Source of the DNA: Bradyrhizobium nitroreducens
Lineage (GTDB): Bacteria; Pseudomonadota; Alphaproteobacteria; Rhizobiales; Xanthobacteraceae
Assembly (NCBI RefSeq): GCF_002776695.1
Contig: NZ_LFJC01000003.1
Location: 1,392,636-1,456,635 of the forward strand
DNA length: 64,000 nt
Direction: 5' to 3'
Positions 17,404-26,260 of this stretch are shown piece by piece (the first letter of the stretch is position 1; every line of letters begins with the position of its first letter). The position numbers were made by a program, and so were the translations under genes. Under the pieces are notes generated by a model. That model worked only from the letters and a program-made list of their open reading frames with translations, was not told the DNA's origin and did no database searches.

Positions 17404-19022
17404 CTCCGCAGCCCGGGCGCTTCCTGCCCCGTGCGCGCGACATATTCCGTGTAGCCGCCGCCGAACTGGTGGATACCTTCCGGCGTCAGCTCCAGCACGC
17501 GGTTGGAGAGCGTCGCCAGGAAATGCCGGTCGTGCGAGACGAACAGCATGGTGCCCTCGAAATCCGACAGCGCCGTGATCAGCATTTCCTTGGTGGCGAG
17601 ATCGAGATGGTTGGTCGGCTCGTCCAGCACCAAAAAATTCGGCGGGTCGAACAGCATCTTGGCCATCACGAGGCGAGCCTTTTCGCCGCCCGACAGTACG
17701 CGGCAGCGCTTCTCGACGTCGTCGCCGGAGAAGCCGAAGCAGCCCGCAAGCGCGCGCAGGGACCCCTGCCCCGCGGTTGGAAACGCGTATTCGAGCGACT
17801 GGAACACCGTCTGCTCGCCGTCGAGCAGGTCCATCGCGTGCTGGGCGAAATAGCCCATCTTGACGCTGCCGCCGACCGCCACCGTGCCCTGGTCCGGCTC
17901 GCTCGCGCCCGCAACGAGCTTGAGCAGCGTCGATTTGCCGGCGCCGTTGACGCCCATCACCGCCCAGCGCTCCCGGCGACGGATCATGAAATCGAGCCCG
18001 TCATAGATCCGCTTGCTGCCGTAACCCTTGTGGACGCTCTTGAGCGCCACGACATCCTCGCCCGAGCGCGGCGCCGGCGGAAAATCGAATGCCACGCTCT
18101 GGCGCCGCCGCGGCGGCTCGACCCGCTCGATCTTGTCGAGCTTCTTCACCCGGCTCTGCACCTGGGCCGCATGCGAGGCGCGCGCCTTGAAGCGCTCGAT
18201 GAACTTGATCTCCTTGGCGAGCATGGCCTGCTGGCGCTCGAACTGCGCCTGCTGCTGCTTCTCGTTCTGCGCGCGCTGCTGCTCGTAGAACTCGTAATCG
18301 CCGCTGTAGGTCGTCAGCGAGCCGCTATCGATCTCGATCACCTTGGAGATGACGCGGTTGATGAACTCGCGGTCATGCGAGGTCATCAGCAGCGTGCCTT
18401 CGTAGTCGTGCAGGAACTTCTCCAGCCAGATCAGGCTTTCGAGATCGAGATGGTTGCTCGGCTCGTCGAGCAGCATCACGTCGGGCCGCATCAGGAGAAT
18501 GCGCGCCAGCGCCACGCGCATCTTCCAGCCGCCGGAGAGCTTGCCGACGTCGCCGTCCATCATCTCCTGGCTGAAGCCGAGGCCCGACAGCGCCTCCCGC
18601 GCCCGGCCGTCCAGTGCATAGCCGTCGAGCTCCTCGAAGGCATGCTGCACCTCGCCGTAGCGCGCGATGATCTCGTCCATCTGGTCGGCCTTGTCGGGGT
18701 CGGCCATGTCGGCTTCGAGCTGCCGCAGCTCGGCCGCGACCTCGCTGACGGGGCCGGCGCCGTTCATCACCTCGGCCACGGCGCTGCGGCCGGACATCTC
18801 GCCGACATCCTGGTTGAAATAGCCGATGGTGATGCCGCGATCGGTCGAGACCTGGCCCTCGTCGGGCAGTTCCTCACCGGCAATCATCCGGAACAGCGTG
18901 GTCTTGCCGGCGCCGTTCGGACCGACGAGGCCGATCTTCTCGCCCTTGTTGAGAGCCGCCGAGGCTTCGATGAACAGGATCTGGTGGCCGGCTTGCTTGC
19001 TGACGTTGTCGAGGCGGATCAT
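17400..19022 (-). CDS. ABC-F family ATP-binding protein
   Basis: A 540-residue protein of two fused ABC ATPase domains with no membrane segment. Walker A motifs are GPNGAGKT (near residue 36) and GVNGAGKS (near 351); signature motifs are LSGGWKMR and LSGGEKAR; Walker B motifs are VMLLDEPSNHLDLE and FLVLDEPTNHLDLA. A charged helical linker (EQQRAQNEKQQQAQFERQQAMLAKEIKFIERFKA) separates them. ABC-F proteins act on the ribosome E site to relieve translational stalling. The ATG at 19022 is chosen because the conserved MIRLDNVSKQ start lies there; the open frame extends 37 codons further without homology. The stop overlaps the preceding gene's stop tail to tail. Confidence 0.95.
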   Translation of the reverse strand: MIRLDNVSKQAGHQILFIEASAALNKGEKIGLVGPNGAGKTTLFRMIAGEELPDEGQVSTDRGITIGYFNQDVGEMSGRSAVAEVMNGAGPVSEVAAELRQLEADMADPDKADQMDEIIARYGEVQHAFEELDGYALDGRAREALSGLGFSQEMMDGDVGKLSGGWKMRVALARILLMRPDVMLLDEPSNHLDLESLIWLEKFLHDYEGTLLMTSHDREFINRVISKVIEIDSGSLTTYSGDYEFYEQQRAQNEKQQQAQFERQQAMLAKEIKFIERFKARASHAAQVQSRVKKLDKIERVEPPRRRQSVAFDFPPAPRSGEDVVALKSVHKGYGSKRIYDGLDFMIRRRERWAVMGVNGAGKSTLLKLVAGASEPDQGTVAVGGSVKMGYFAQHAMDLLDGEQTVFQSLEYAFPTAGQGSLRALAGCFGFSGDDVEKRCRVLSGGEKARLVMAKMLFDPPNFLVLDEPTNHLDLATKEMLITALSDFEGTMLFVSHDRHFLATLSNRVLELTPEGIHQFGGGYTEYVARTGQEAPGLRS

Positions 19023-19436
19023 GAGGTCTTTGGGGGAATGTTGCGTTGCAGCGTCATTAGGGCATACAGGCGGCCAGGGGAAGCCCGGGTCACGCCGGGA
19101 TCCAGCCCCAGCGCGTGCTAATTCCCCCATCATCCCTCAGCTCAAGGGTGAACCTCGACGGCCTTAATGTCGGCTGGCGAGCTACCGGCACGGTAAACCA
19201 CCCCTCCGCCCGCAAACCCGACGCGTGATGATCGTCACTTCCTCGGATTGCCCGTATCGGCGTTTCCAAGCCGCTGGACCGCAGCGTTTGCGGCCGGCGT
19301 GTGTAAGTCGGTCGGGACCCGCCGCCGTCCTGACCAGAAGGCGCCACGCCCCCTTCATTGTCAGCACAGGTCCCAGGCGCGATCTATCGGCTTGAGCGAG
19401 GCCTCAACGCGCAGACCGCGCCCCGATCGCAGAGCC
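19023..19436. other. Intergenic stretch without a supported gene
   Basis: These 414 bp separate the ABC-F start from the stop of the trypsin-fold gene. Short open frames exist on both strands, but none has a recognisable domain, a good ribosome site or a plausible composition. No terminator hairpin with a T-tract, tRNA or repeat family was identified. The promoter of the ABC-F gene should lie in the left part. Confidence 0.5.
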
Positions 19437-21179
19437 TCAGTTGTTGGATTGCTTTGCCGGAAGAGCCTGGCTGTCTTGCGTTCCGCGCGTTCGCTGGTTG
19501 ATGATGTCAATGGCCGCGCGTGGGAGGGGCACCGAATAGGCGAACTTGCCGCGATCCCCTTTCCAGACGCCGGAGTGAGCAACCCCGATGACTTTTCCAC
19601 TCTTCAGATCGATGAGAGGACCGCCGCCCGCGCCGCTGGTCGTGCTGATGTCGGTCGTGAGGACCGTCGTGTCTCCGGCCGGATATATCCACATGGAAGA
19701 ACCTACTGCGAGGACCCGCCCGGGCATCAGCCTCCTCTGTCCATCACTCTCCTTGAGGAGACGCTTGATGAACTCTTCCGGCATACGTGGGTCACGGACA
19801 GGATAGCCGATCACATGGACATAGCTCCCGACGACTTCGTTCGGCGCGGGCAGCGCATCGGCAACGCTCAGCGGGGGGTGGAGAACCTGATCATGACCGT
19901 GGAGCTCTATCAGCACGAGAGGTGAATCGGCTGCTTCCTTCGGGTAAATGACATCCCCGAGCTCAAGCGATGTGACGCAATTGGCCGCGCTCTGTCCGAG
20001 GCAAAGTCTGGGCGACTTCGCGGGCGTCGATGGCTGCGTCTTTGACGTACGAACCGCATTGTGGATGTAGGACGTTGTCATCATGACGCCGGGCGCCACG
20101 ATGAATCCTGTGCCAGTGGGGTTTCCAGCGGAGTCCAAAATCAACCCAGTGGACTCGGCTGCAGCGCCAATCTCAACAATATGGCGCTTCAGCACACCGG
20201 CCCAATTCTCTGGCGGGTTCTTGAGTTTGCCATTGTCGAGCAGAATAGCGGGCCGCGCGATGGCAAGGGCCGCCATGCGCTTCTCTTCCTCCGGCAGGCC
20301 CTGCAATTCCGAGCTCAACATGGCGTAGCGAACCCGTGCCTCCTGCGCCTCGATCAATTCGTCTTGGGTCCGCTTTCTTTCAGGAAGAAGCTCCAGCAGA
20401 TCGGCGCGAAGGCGATAGATTCCCGGCAAGACATGGTTGTCCTCATAATGCGAACGCAGTGTTGCCGCGTGCTTGCGGACGACCTGGAGGCCCTTTTCGT
20501 CCAGCCCATCCGGCGTCGAGGCGGCGTCCTCGAGGGCGTAGAGGTCGGTCAGGGCGGCAGCGAAGTCGCAGAACTGGGTGCGGGGAATGGCCGCGAATTT
20601 TGCATCGCTGCTCGCCGCTCGCGCCCACGAAATCGAACAGGCGATATAGGCGGCTTCTTCCTGAGCAGACGCTCGGCTGGGTACAAGAAATTTCGTGAGA
20701 GCGGGGGCGCCGCCAGCGGGTCTCGGCGCTTGCGGCCATTCGACTGCCGCAAGAAACGACCCCGGACGCTGAGTCACGCGGCCGCTTACTTCATTTGGCT
20801 CGAGAAAGCCACGCCGAACCGCTGTCAGGATCTGACGCACATTGATGTTCTGAACGGTGATGTCGACACCAGCCAGCGCCTCGGGTGGCAGGTTTAACGC
20901 GGGCATTCCCGGAATCACATAGGTCGGGTCGCTCGGAGTGTCGCCGCTGCGGCGGGACTGATAGTCGATCACCTGTTGCGAAAGGATCGTCTGGGCCGCG
21001 ACGATCCGCTGAGAAAACGCCTGGCTCGCACCATCGTCCTTCCCGGACTCGGACACGACATCGAAGGTGCCGATATAGACCCGTGTGTCGAGCCACACGG
21101 TCCAGAGTTCGCGCGCAGCAACTCCGACGATTCCCAGAAGCAGCGCGCTGTACACGACCTTGAGAAGTAAGCTCACCAT
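19437..21179 (-). CDS. Membrane-anchored trypsin-fold protein, probable pseudoprotease
   Basis: A 580-residue protein. Residues 3-28 form a single membrane anchor, residues about 50-330 a helical region probably outside the cytoplasm, and about 340-560 an S1C/HtrA-like trypsin fold. The fold is recognisable from GTGFIVAPG (356-364), ADSPLVLIEL (418-427, with an Asp) and SGAGGGPLIDLKSGKVIGVAHSG (515-537). In the canonical GNSGGP motif the nucleophile Ser is replaced by Gly518, and in the TNxH motif the aligned residue is Tyr371, although His373 lies two positions on. No PDZ domain is seen. Proteolysis is therefore unlikely; a binding or scaffold role is inferred. Confidence 0.8.
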   Translation of the reverse strand: MVSLLLKVVYSALLLGIVGVAARELWTVWLDTRVYIGTFDVVSESGKDDGASQAFSQRIVAAQTILSQQVIDYQSRRSGDTPSDPTYVIPGMPALNLPPEALAGVDITVQNINVRQILTAVRRGFLEPNEVSGRVTQRPGSFLAAVEWPQAPRPAGGAPALTKFLVPSRASAQEEAAYIACSISWARAASSDAKFAAIPRTQFCDFAAALTDLYALEDAASTPDGLDEKGLQVVRKHAATLRSHYEDNHVLPGIYRLRADLLELLPERKRTQDELIEAQEARVRYAMLSSELQGLPEEEKRMAALAIARPAILLDNGKLKNPPENWAGVLKRHIVEIGAAAESTGLILDSAGNPTGTGFIVAPGVMMTTSYIHNAVRTSKTQPSTPAKSPRLCLGQSAANCVTSLELGDVIYPKEAADSPLVLIELHGHDQVLHPPLSVADALPAPNEVVGSYVHVIGYPVRDPRMPEEFIKRLLKESDGQRRLMPGRVLAVGSSMWIYPAGDTTVLTTDISTTSGAGGGPLIDLKSGKVIGVAHSGVWKGDRGKFAYSVPLPRAAIDIINQRTRGTQDSQALPAKQSNN

Positions 21180-21483
21180 AGGCTCATCTTCTCCTTGTTT
21201 CCAAGATTGACCTGCTACGGCCCAAGGGGGACGTTAGCAGACGATTGGCCTCGGAGCGAAGATCGTTGTTGCAGATCGCTTCCGGGAAGGCGGTCATGAC
21301 GCATCCTACCCGTAGCGCCGACGCGCTGCAGGCGCTCCGTCCGTACCTGCCGTGAGAAGGAAGCACCGCCAAACGTCGAAGGGAGTCATCGTGGAATGGC
21401 CGGTTCTGGCCCTAGACCAGCATCCGGATGCACGCCATCAACGTCGTCTCGCGACAGCAGGCGCGACGAAATTATCAGCTGCC
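21180..21483. other. Intergenic stretch without a supported gene
   Basis: About 304 bp between the start of the trypsin-fold gene and the stop of the first GrlR-like gene. I see no convincing coding region, RNA or repeat. The promoter of the trypsin-fold gene is expected near 21180-21250, but no clear -35/-10 pair could be assigned. Confidence 0.45.
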
Positions 21484-22188
21484 CTACGCCCTTCGCATCA
21501 GCCTGAGCGAAGCCGCCAGGCGCAGGCTGCGCTTGCCGGCGAGCGCGATGCCTTCGAGCTCGCCGCTGTCTTCCGTGCATGTCCCGGAGAAGCCGATCCC
21601 GACCTCGTAGCCGCCGAACACGGGGTTTTCGCCCTTCGCGGGCGTGTGCTCCTGGTTCAGCATCTCGCCCTTCCAGCGGCCGTCCGCCGAGGAATAGGAG
21701 CCGAGATAATAGAAGAAGGCATCGCCCCCGAGGATGCGGCCGTCGATCAAGAGCACCACGCCGGAGAGGCCGGCATCGACGCCGTCGAGCGCGCGCAGGC
21801 TCATCCCGTAGAGCCCGTTGGCGATGCCGCCTTGCCCGATCGTGCCGCGCAGTGGCAGCGCGCCGTCATCGAGCCTTGTGAGATTGGCCCAGAAATTGGC
21901 GCCCGGCATGGTGTCCGCGCCGCCCTGGAGACGGATCTGATCGCCGATCAGCCGTCCTCGCGCACCGATCCTGGCGACGTCGGCGCCCATCAGCGGCTTG
22001 TAGCTGGGATCGAGGTTGTGCCGCTCGGTGATCACCTCGGCGACGATCTCGCCGTCACGCTCGGCATAGGTGCCGAGATGCGCGAAGCCCGAATTGCCGC
22101 CCAGCATCTTGCCATCATGCAGGCACATGATGCTGCGCCCGAACGCATCGTTGACGCCGTATTCAACCTTGTAGAGTCCATCCAGCAA
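21484..22188 (-). CDS. Tandem GrlR-like domain protein
   Basis: A 234-residue soluble protein made of two related halves. The first begins DGLYKVEYGVNDAFGRSIMCLHDGKMLGGNSGFAHLGTY (residues 3 on), the second NGLYGMSLRALDGVDAGLSGVVLLIDGRILGGDAFFYYLGSY (from about 124), each followed by the pattern G-x-W/I-x-(G/A)-x-(M/V)-x-x-x-(E/R)-H. This is the small calycin-like fold of GrlR, the LEE-pathogenicity-island regulator, but in rhizobia the role is unknown. Start codon appears to be TTG at 22188. A close paralogue lies at 24241-24942 and a single-domain relative at 28886-29233. Confidence 0.75.
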   Translation of the reverse strand: MLDGLYKVEYGVNDAFGRSIMCLHDGKMLGGNSGFAHLGTYAERDGEIVAEVITERHNLDPSYKPLMGADVARIGARGRLIGDQIRLQGGADTMPGANFWANLTRLDDGALPLRGTIGQGGIANGLYGMSLRALDGVDAGLSGVVLLIDGRILGGDAFFYYLGSYSSADGRWKGEMLNQEHTPAKGENPVFGGYEVGIGFSGTCTEDSGELEGIALAGKRSLRLAASLRLMRRA

Positions 22189-22399
22189 CGCAATGAGCCC
22201 GCAAAATCGGAAAAGAACCGCCGGCTACCTAGCATTGCCGCCACATCGCGACCATCCGCTTTTTCCGCGCAGGGCCGTTGCGCGATCTCCGGCGACCTTA
22301 CGTTCCTGTTTTGCCCGACGAGGCAAGACATTTCGCCAGATAACGAGCGGGTTCGATCGACAGGCGATTTCAGCGACCAAGCGATTTCAAGCACTTGGC

Positions 22400-22423
22400 T
22401 ACTGTGCATGGGGTTGTTTTCGC
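22400..22423 (+). repeat. 24-bp dispersed repeat, copy 1
   Basis: This 24-bp segment (starting TACTGTGCATGGGGTTGT) occurs again in inverted orientation at 45973-45996, identical over all 24 bases. Both copies are intergenic. From memory, the same sequence family is widely dispersed in Bradyrhizobium genomes and produces many spurious short ORFs ending in similar peptides; this was not searched. Confidence 0.75.
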
Positions 22424-22463
22424 ACTTTTTGCCTGGCCGGTCGCGAAGGACCCTGCGCGCGCG

Positions 22464-22613
22464 TCAGTGACGCTTGAAATACTGCACCTCGCGCTCGTGC
22501 TTCTCGGCCGCCGCACGGCTCTTGAAGGTCCCGAGGTTGCGACGCTTGCCGGTCTTGGGGTTCACCTTGCGTGAATAGAGGCGGTATTCGCCCGAGGCCA
22601 GTTTACGGATCAT
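22464..22613 (-). CDS. Conserved 49-residue basic protein
   Basis: A 49-residue lysine/arginine-rich protein beginning MIRKLASGEYRLYSRKVNP and continuing KTGKRRNLGTFKSRAAAEKHEREVQYFKRH. Proteins of this size and pattern are strongly conserved in many Proteobacteria; the first 20 residues resemble the DNA-contacting beta-strand region of arm-binding integrase domains. The ATG at 22613 is chosen over an upstream start that would add 27 non-conserved residues. Function not established; nucleic-acid binding is inferred from charge. Confidence 0.8.
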   Translation of the reverse strand: MIRKLASGEYRLYSRKVNPKTGKRRNLGTFKSRAAAEKHEREVQYFKRH

Positions 22614-22684
22614 GATTGCGCTCCGCTGTGATCGGGCATCAACGGCGCACGCGCGAGCCGGGTTCCGTCGGGTCCCGGCTCCGT

Positions 22685-23506
22685 TCAGAAGCACAGCGTG
22701 GTGACGAGCTTGCCCTGCTTGTCCTTGATCGCGTAAGGGCAGCGCAGTCGCTCCAGCGCCTTCTTGGCGTCCTCATCGCCGAGCGCGGCGGCGCGCTCGT
22801 AATAGGCTTTCGCGGCGTCCTTGTCCTTCGGCCCGCCGCGGCCTTCCTGCGCGAAGGCCCCCATCCGCTCCAGCGCGCCGGGATGGTTTTGTGCGGCCGC
22901 CTTCTCGAACAGCGCACGCGCCGCAACGTCGTCCTTCGCGCCGCCCGTGCCTTCGGACAGCATCAGGCCGAGCTGGTACTGCGCCTCCGGATTGGTTTCG
23001 GCAGCCTTGCCGAGCAGCGCGCGCGCCTGCGCGGGATCGGCCGGTGCGGCGCCGCCAGCGCCGCCGAGCGCGGCGAGATTGCTGACGCCGCGGGGGTTGC
23101 CGGCCTGCGCCGCCTTCTCGAACAGCTTTCGCGCCTGGGCTTCGTCCTTGGTAACGCCCGAGCCGGTCCCGTAGGCGACGCCGAGCTCGACCATGGCCGC
23201 GCTCGATCCCTTGTCGGCCGCTTTGCGCCAGGCGGCGATCGCCTCGCTTGTTTGCCGGTTGGCCGCAAAGGCGCGACCGAGCGCGAACATCGCGCGCCGC
23301 GAGGACGGCGCGGCCTGCCTGCAGAACTTGATCGCAGTCGCGACGTCGGAGGATGCGATCTCGCTGACGCCCCGCACGTCAGCCGGCTTGTCGGGATCGC
23401 TGGGATCGGCCGCCACACGGTCGCACAGCACGAGATCAGCCGATTGCGCAAGCGCGCCCGAGGGCGCGGCGAGCGCGAGCAGGATGGTAAGCAGACAAAT
23501 CCGCAT
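22685..23506 (-). CDS. Sel1-repeat exported protein
   Basis: A 273-residue protein with a signal peptide (MRICLLTILLALAAPSGALA) and about five Sel1-like repeats, of the form AxxAxxxLGxxYxxGxGVxxDxxxAxxxFxxAA: AIAAWRKAADKGSSAAMVELGVAYGTGSGVTKDEAQARKLFEKAA is the clearest. Such solenoids mediate protein-protein contacts in the periplasm. The start at 23506 gives a clean signal peptide; an upstream start adds ten residues. It follows the ModA-like gene with 32 bp between them and may be co-transcribed. Confidence 0.88.
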   Translation of the reverse strand: MRICLLTILLALAAPSGALAQSADLVLCDRVAADPSDPDKPADVRGVSEIASSDVATAIKFCRQAAPSSRRAMFALGRAFAANRQTSEAIAAWRKAADKGSSAAMVELGVAYGTGSGVTKDEAQARKLFEKAAQAGNPRGVSNLAALGGAGGAAPADPAQARALLGKAAETNPEAQYQLGLMLSEGTGGAKDDVAARALFEKAAAQNHPGALERMGAFAQEGRGGPKDKDAAKAYYERAAALGDEDAKKALERLRCPYAIKDKQGKLVTTLCF

Positions 23507-23538
23507 GGACACGACGTTGCCTTCCCGCTCCGGCATAT

Positions 23539-24222
23539 CTAGGGCTCCAGTCCCGATTGGCGCAAGGCCGGGGCGACCTCCGGCGATGCCAGATAACGCA
23601 ACAGCCGCTCCGCGGCCTCGGCATGTTTTGCATCTGCCATGCAGCCGGCGGAGAACACCGCCGGCGTTTGCAGCTCGTGCGGGATCGGTCCGACCACCTC
23701 GATGCCTTCGACCTGCTTCAGCTCGCTGAGCTGCTGCACGGCGAGATCGGCCTCGCCGGTCACAAGCCGCTCGGCCGTAAAGCCCTGCTCGACGACGGTG
23801 GCCTTGGCGTTGATCTCGGCTGCGATCCCCATCCGCGCGATCAACTGGGCGAAGTAGACGCCGCTCGCGCCCAGCCGCGAATAGGCGACAGACCGCGACG
23901 CGAGCAGCGTCGTGCGCAGCGCCGCTTCGCTGCCGATGTCGGGATGCCCCTGCCCTGCCCGCACGGCGATGCCGACATAGGACCGCGCCAGATCGGCCGC
24001 GCCATCGGCGAGCACCCGGCCTTCGCCGATCATGTCGTCGAGCCCCTCGCGGGTGAGGATGACGAGATCGGCAGCCTCGCCGGCGCGCAGGCGCTTGAGC
24101 AGCGCCAGGGTCGGCGCGAAGTCGGCGTCGACATGGATGCCTGTTTCGGCCTCGAAGGCGGAGGCCAGGCTGCGCATCGCGCCCATCAGGCCGAGCGTCG
24201 AAAGCATGCGGATCTTTTCCAT
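23539..24222 (-). CDS. ModA-like substrate-binding protein without signal peptide
   Basis: A 227-residue type II periplasmic-binding-protein fold of the molybdate/sulfate-binding class, seen in LSTLGLMGAMRSLASAFEAETGIHVDADFAPT, GEAADLVILTREGLDDMIGEG and LRYLASPEVAPALRQSGLEP. The protein begins directly with the first beta-strand and has no export signal; the upstream gene ends only 18 bp before, leaving no room for one. It therefore probably works in the cytoplasm as a sensor or binding protein rather than as a transporter component. No ModBC genes are adjacent. Confidence 0.82.
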   Translation of the reverse strand: MEKIRMLSTLGLMGAMRSLASAFEAETGIHVDADFAPTLALLKRLRAGEAADLVILTREGLDDMIGEGRVLADGAADLARSYVGIAVRAGQGHPDIGSEAALRTTLLASRSVAYSRLGASGVYFAQLIARMGIAAEINAKATVVEQGFTAERLVTGEADLAVQQLSELKQVEGIEVVGPIPHELQTPAVFSAGCMADAKHAEAAERLLRYLASPEVAPALRQSGLEP

Positions 24223-24240
24223 GGGTCCTTCCCGTCGCGA

Positions 24241-24942
24241 TCAGGCACGGTGCATCAGCTTGAGCGCGGCGGTCAGGCGCAGGCTGCGCTTGCCGGCGAG
24301 CGCGGTTGCCTCCAGCACCGCCTGTTCCGCGTCGTAGCTGCCGGAGAAGCCGATGCCGACCTCGTGGCCGCCGAAGATCGGATCGTCCTTGGCCGGCGTA
24401 TGTTCCTGGTTGAGGATCTGGCCCTTCCAGCGGCCGTTCGTGGCGATGTAGCTGCCGAGATAGTAGAACGCGGCATCGCCGCCGAGGATGCGGCCCTGGT
24501 TGAGCAGCATCACGCCGGTGAGACTGCCGTCGAGACCATCGAGCATCCGCAGATGGATGGAGTAGAGCCCGTCGGCGATGCCCCCTTCGCTCATGCCGCC
24601 GAAGGTCGGCGCCTCGTCGTCCGTGATCGGTGTCATCACCGACTGGAACGGAACGCCCGGCAGCTCCTTCAATTCGCCCTTGAAGCGGAAGAGATCGCCG
24701 TCGGCCCAGCCCCTGGCGAGCAAGGTGGCATCGTCGGTGCCCGCCATGGCGCGATAATTCGGATCGGGATTGTGGCGGACGGTGCTGATCACCACGTCGA
24801 CGCCGCTATCGGTCTTCTCGTAAGTGCCGATATGGGCGAAGGCCGAATTGCCGCCGAGCATCTTGCCATTGCCCGCATGCATCACGCTGCGGCCGACGAC
24901 GTCGCCGAGCTGAAATCGAACCTTGTAGAAGCCCTCAAACAC
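24241..24942 (-). CDS. Tandem GrlR-like domain protein (paralogue)
   Basis: A 233-residue protein with the same two-domain layout as 21484-22188: first half FEGFYKVRFQLGDVVGRSVMHAGNGKMLGGNSAFAHIGTY, second half DGLYSIHLRMLDGLDGSLTGVMLLNQGRILGGDAAFYYLGSY, then LNQEHTPAKDDPIFGGHEVGIGFSG and ALAGKRSLRLTAALKLMHRA. The start is GTG at 24942. The gene is 18 bp upstream of the ModA-like gene and probably co-transcribed with it and the Sel1 gene. Soluble, with no signal peptide; function unknown. Confidence 0.75.
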   Translation of the reverse strand: MFEGFYKVRFQLGDVVGRSVMHAGNGKMLGGNSAFAHIGTYEKTDSGVDVVISTVRHNPDPNYRAMAGTDDATLLARGWADGDLFRFKGELKELPGVPFQSVMTPITDDEAPTFGGMSEGGIADGLYSIHLRMLDGLDGSLTGVMLLNQGRILGGDAAFYYLGSYIATNGRWKGQILNQEHTPAKDDPIFGGHEVGIGFSGSYDAEQAVLEATALAGKRSLRLTAALKLMHRA

Positions 24943-25062
24943 CAGCCGCGTCCCCGGCCCCTGCGCGCATCCGCGCGCACTCTATCCCGCTTTCCAGTGC
25001 GAAGGACAAGTATCGCACGGCCTAGGCATCGCATGACCACAGGAACGGCGTCATCCAGATGC

Positions 25063-25098
25063 AAAAAATCCGCCGGAGCCTTTCAGCTCCGGCGGATT
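25063..25098 (-). terminator. Rho-independent terminator of glnII
   Basis: A 13-bp perfect stem (25067-25079 with 25086-25098) and a six-base loop; on the minus strand it is followed by a run of six T (25068-25063). It lies 45 bp past the glnII stop codon, so it fits termination of the glnII transcript. Confidence 0.9.
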
Positions 25099-25142
25099 GA
25101 AAGCCAACCCGGGCCAGCCCCCCAGCCCGGGCCGGGAGGATC

Positions 25143-26177
25143 TTAGGCGACCGCCTTCTTCTCGGTCGGCACGGACGCAATCGTCTTCAGGATCTGCGAA
25201 GCGATCTGGTATGGGTCGCCCTGCGAGTTCGGACGGCGGTCTTCCAGATAGCCCTTGTAGCCGTTGTTGACGAAGGAGTGCGGAACGCGGATCGAGGCGC
25301 CGCGATCGGCAACGCCGTAGCTGAACTTGTTCCACGGCGCGGTCTCGTGCTTGCCGGTCAGACGCTTGTCGTTGTCCGGGCCGTAGACGGCGATGTGGTC
25401 CATCAGGTTCTTGTCGAAGGCGGCCATCAGCGCTTCGAAATACTCCTTGCCGCCGACGGTGCGCATGTACTCGGTGGAGAAGTTGGCGTGCATGCCCGAG
25501 CCATTCCAGTCGGTGTCGCCGAGCGGCTTGCAGTGGAACTCGATGTCGATGCCGTACTTCTCGGTCAGGCGCAGCATCAGGTAGCGGGCCATCCACATTT
25601 CGTCAGCGGCCTTCTTGGAGCCCTTGCCGAAGATCTGGAATTCCCACTGGCCCTTCGCGACTTCCGCGTTGATGCCTTCGTGGTTGATGCCGGCCGCGAG
25701 GCAGAGGTCGAGATGCTCTTCGACGATCTTGCGGGCGACGTCGCCGACGAACTTGTAGCCGACGCCGGTGTAGTACGGGCCCTGCGGCGCGGGATAGCCG
25801 TATTCGGGGAATCCGAGCGGACGGCCGTCCTTGTAGAAGAAGTACTCCTGCTCGAAGCCGAACCAGGCGCCGGCGTCGTCGAGGATGGTGGCGCGCTTGT
25901 TCGACGGATGCGGGGTCTTGCCATCGGGCATCATGACTTCGCACATCACGAGCACGCCGTTGGTGCGCGCGCCATCCGGGAAGACGGCGACCGGCTTCAG
26001 CACGCAATCGGAGCTGTGGCCTTCGGCCTGCTGGGTGGAGGAGCCATCGAAGCCCCAGAGCGGAAGCTGCTCGAGCGTCGGGAACGACGCGAATTCCTTG
26101 ATCTGAGTTTTGCCGCGCAAGTTCGGAGTCGGCGTATATCCGTCGAGCCAGATGTACTCGAGCTTATACTTGGTCAT
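25143..26177 (-). CDS. glnII: Glutamine synthetase II (eukaryote-type)
   Basis: A 344-residue ATP-dependent enzyme joining ammonium to glutamate. The N-terminal beta-grasp domain (KYKLEYIWLDGYTP, LPLWGFDGSSTQQAEGHSSDCVLKPVAVFPDGAR) and the catalytic domain (WFGFEQEYFF, NHEGINAEVAKGQWEFQIFG, NGSGMHANFSTEYMR, NKFSYGVADRGASIRVP) are those of the GSII class, which in bacteria is found mainly in rhizobia and actinomycetes. The ATG at 26177 gives the usual MTKYKLEYIWLDG start. A sigma-54 promoter at 26261-26276, a dyad upstream and a strong terminator frame a single-gene unit, consistent with known NtrC-type nitrogen control of glnII in Bradyrhizobium. Confidence 0.97.
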   Translation of the reverse strand: MTKYKLEYIWLDGYTPTPNLRGKTQIKEFASFPTLEQLPLWGFDGSSTQQAEGHSSDCVLKPVAVFPDGARTNGVLVMCEVMMPDGKTPHPSNKRATILDDAGAWFGFEQEYFFYKDGRPLGFPEYGYPAPQGPYYTGVGYKFVGDVARKIVEEHLDLCLAAGINHEGINAEVAKGQWEFQIFGKGSKKAADEMWMARYLMLRLTEKYGIDIEFHCKPLGDTDWNGSGMHANFSTEYMRTVGGKEYFEALMAAFDKNLMDHIAVYGPDNDKRLTGKHETAPWNKFSYGVADRGASIRVPHSFVNNGYKGYLEDRRPNSQGDPYQIASQILKTIASVPTEKKAVA

Positions 26178-26260
26178 TGAGCCTCTCTGTAGATGATGCG
26201 AAAGGTGGGGTTGAGAGCCCCGCACGTTTGTACCCGGCCATCATCGGCCGGCCCCCTACA

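Noticed and set aside
17469..19121. A 550-codon plus-strand open frame opposite the ABC-F gene
   Set aside because: The minus strand encodes both ABC domains with intact motifs; the plus frame has no homology.
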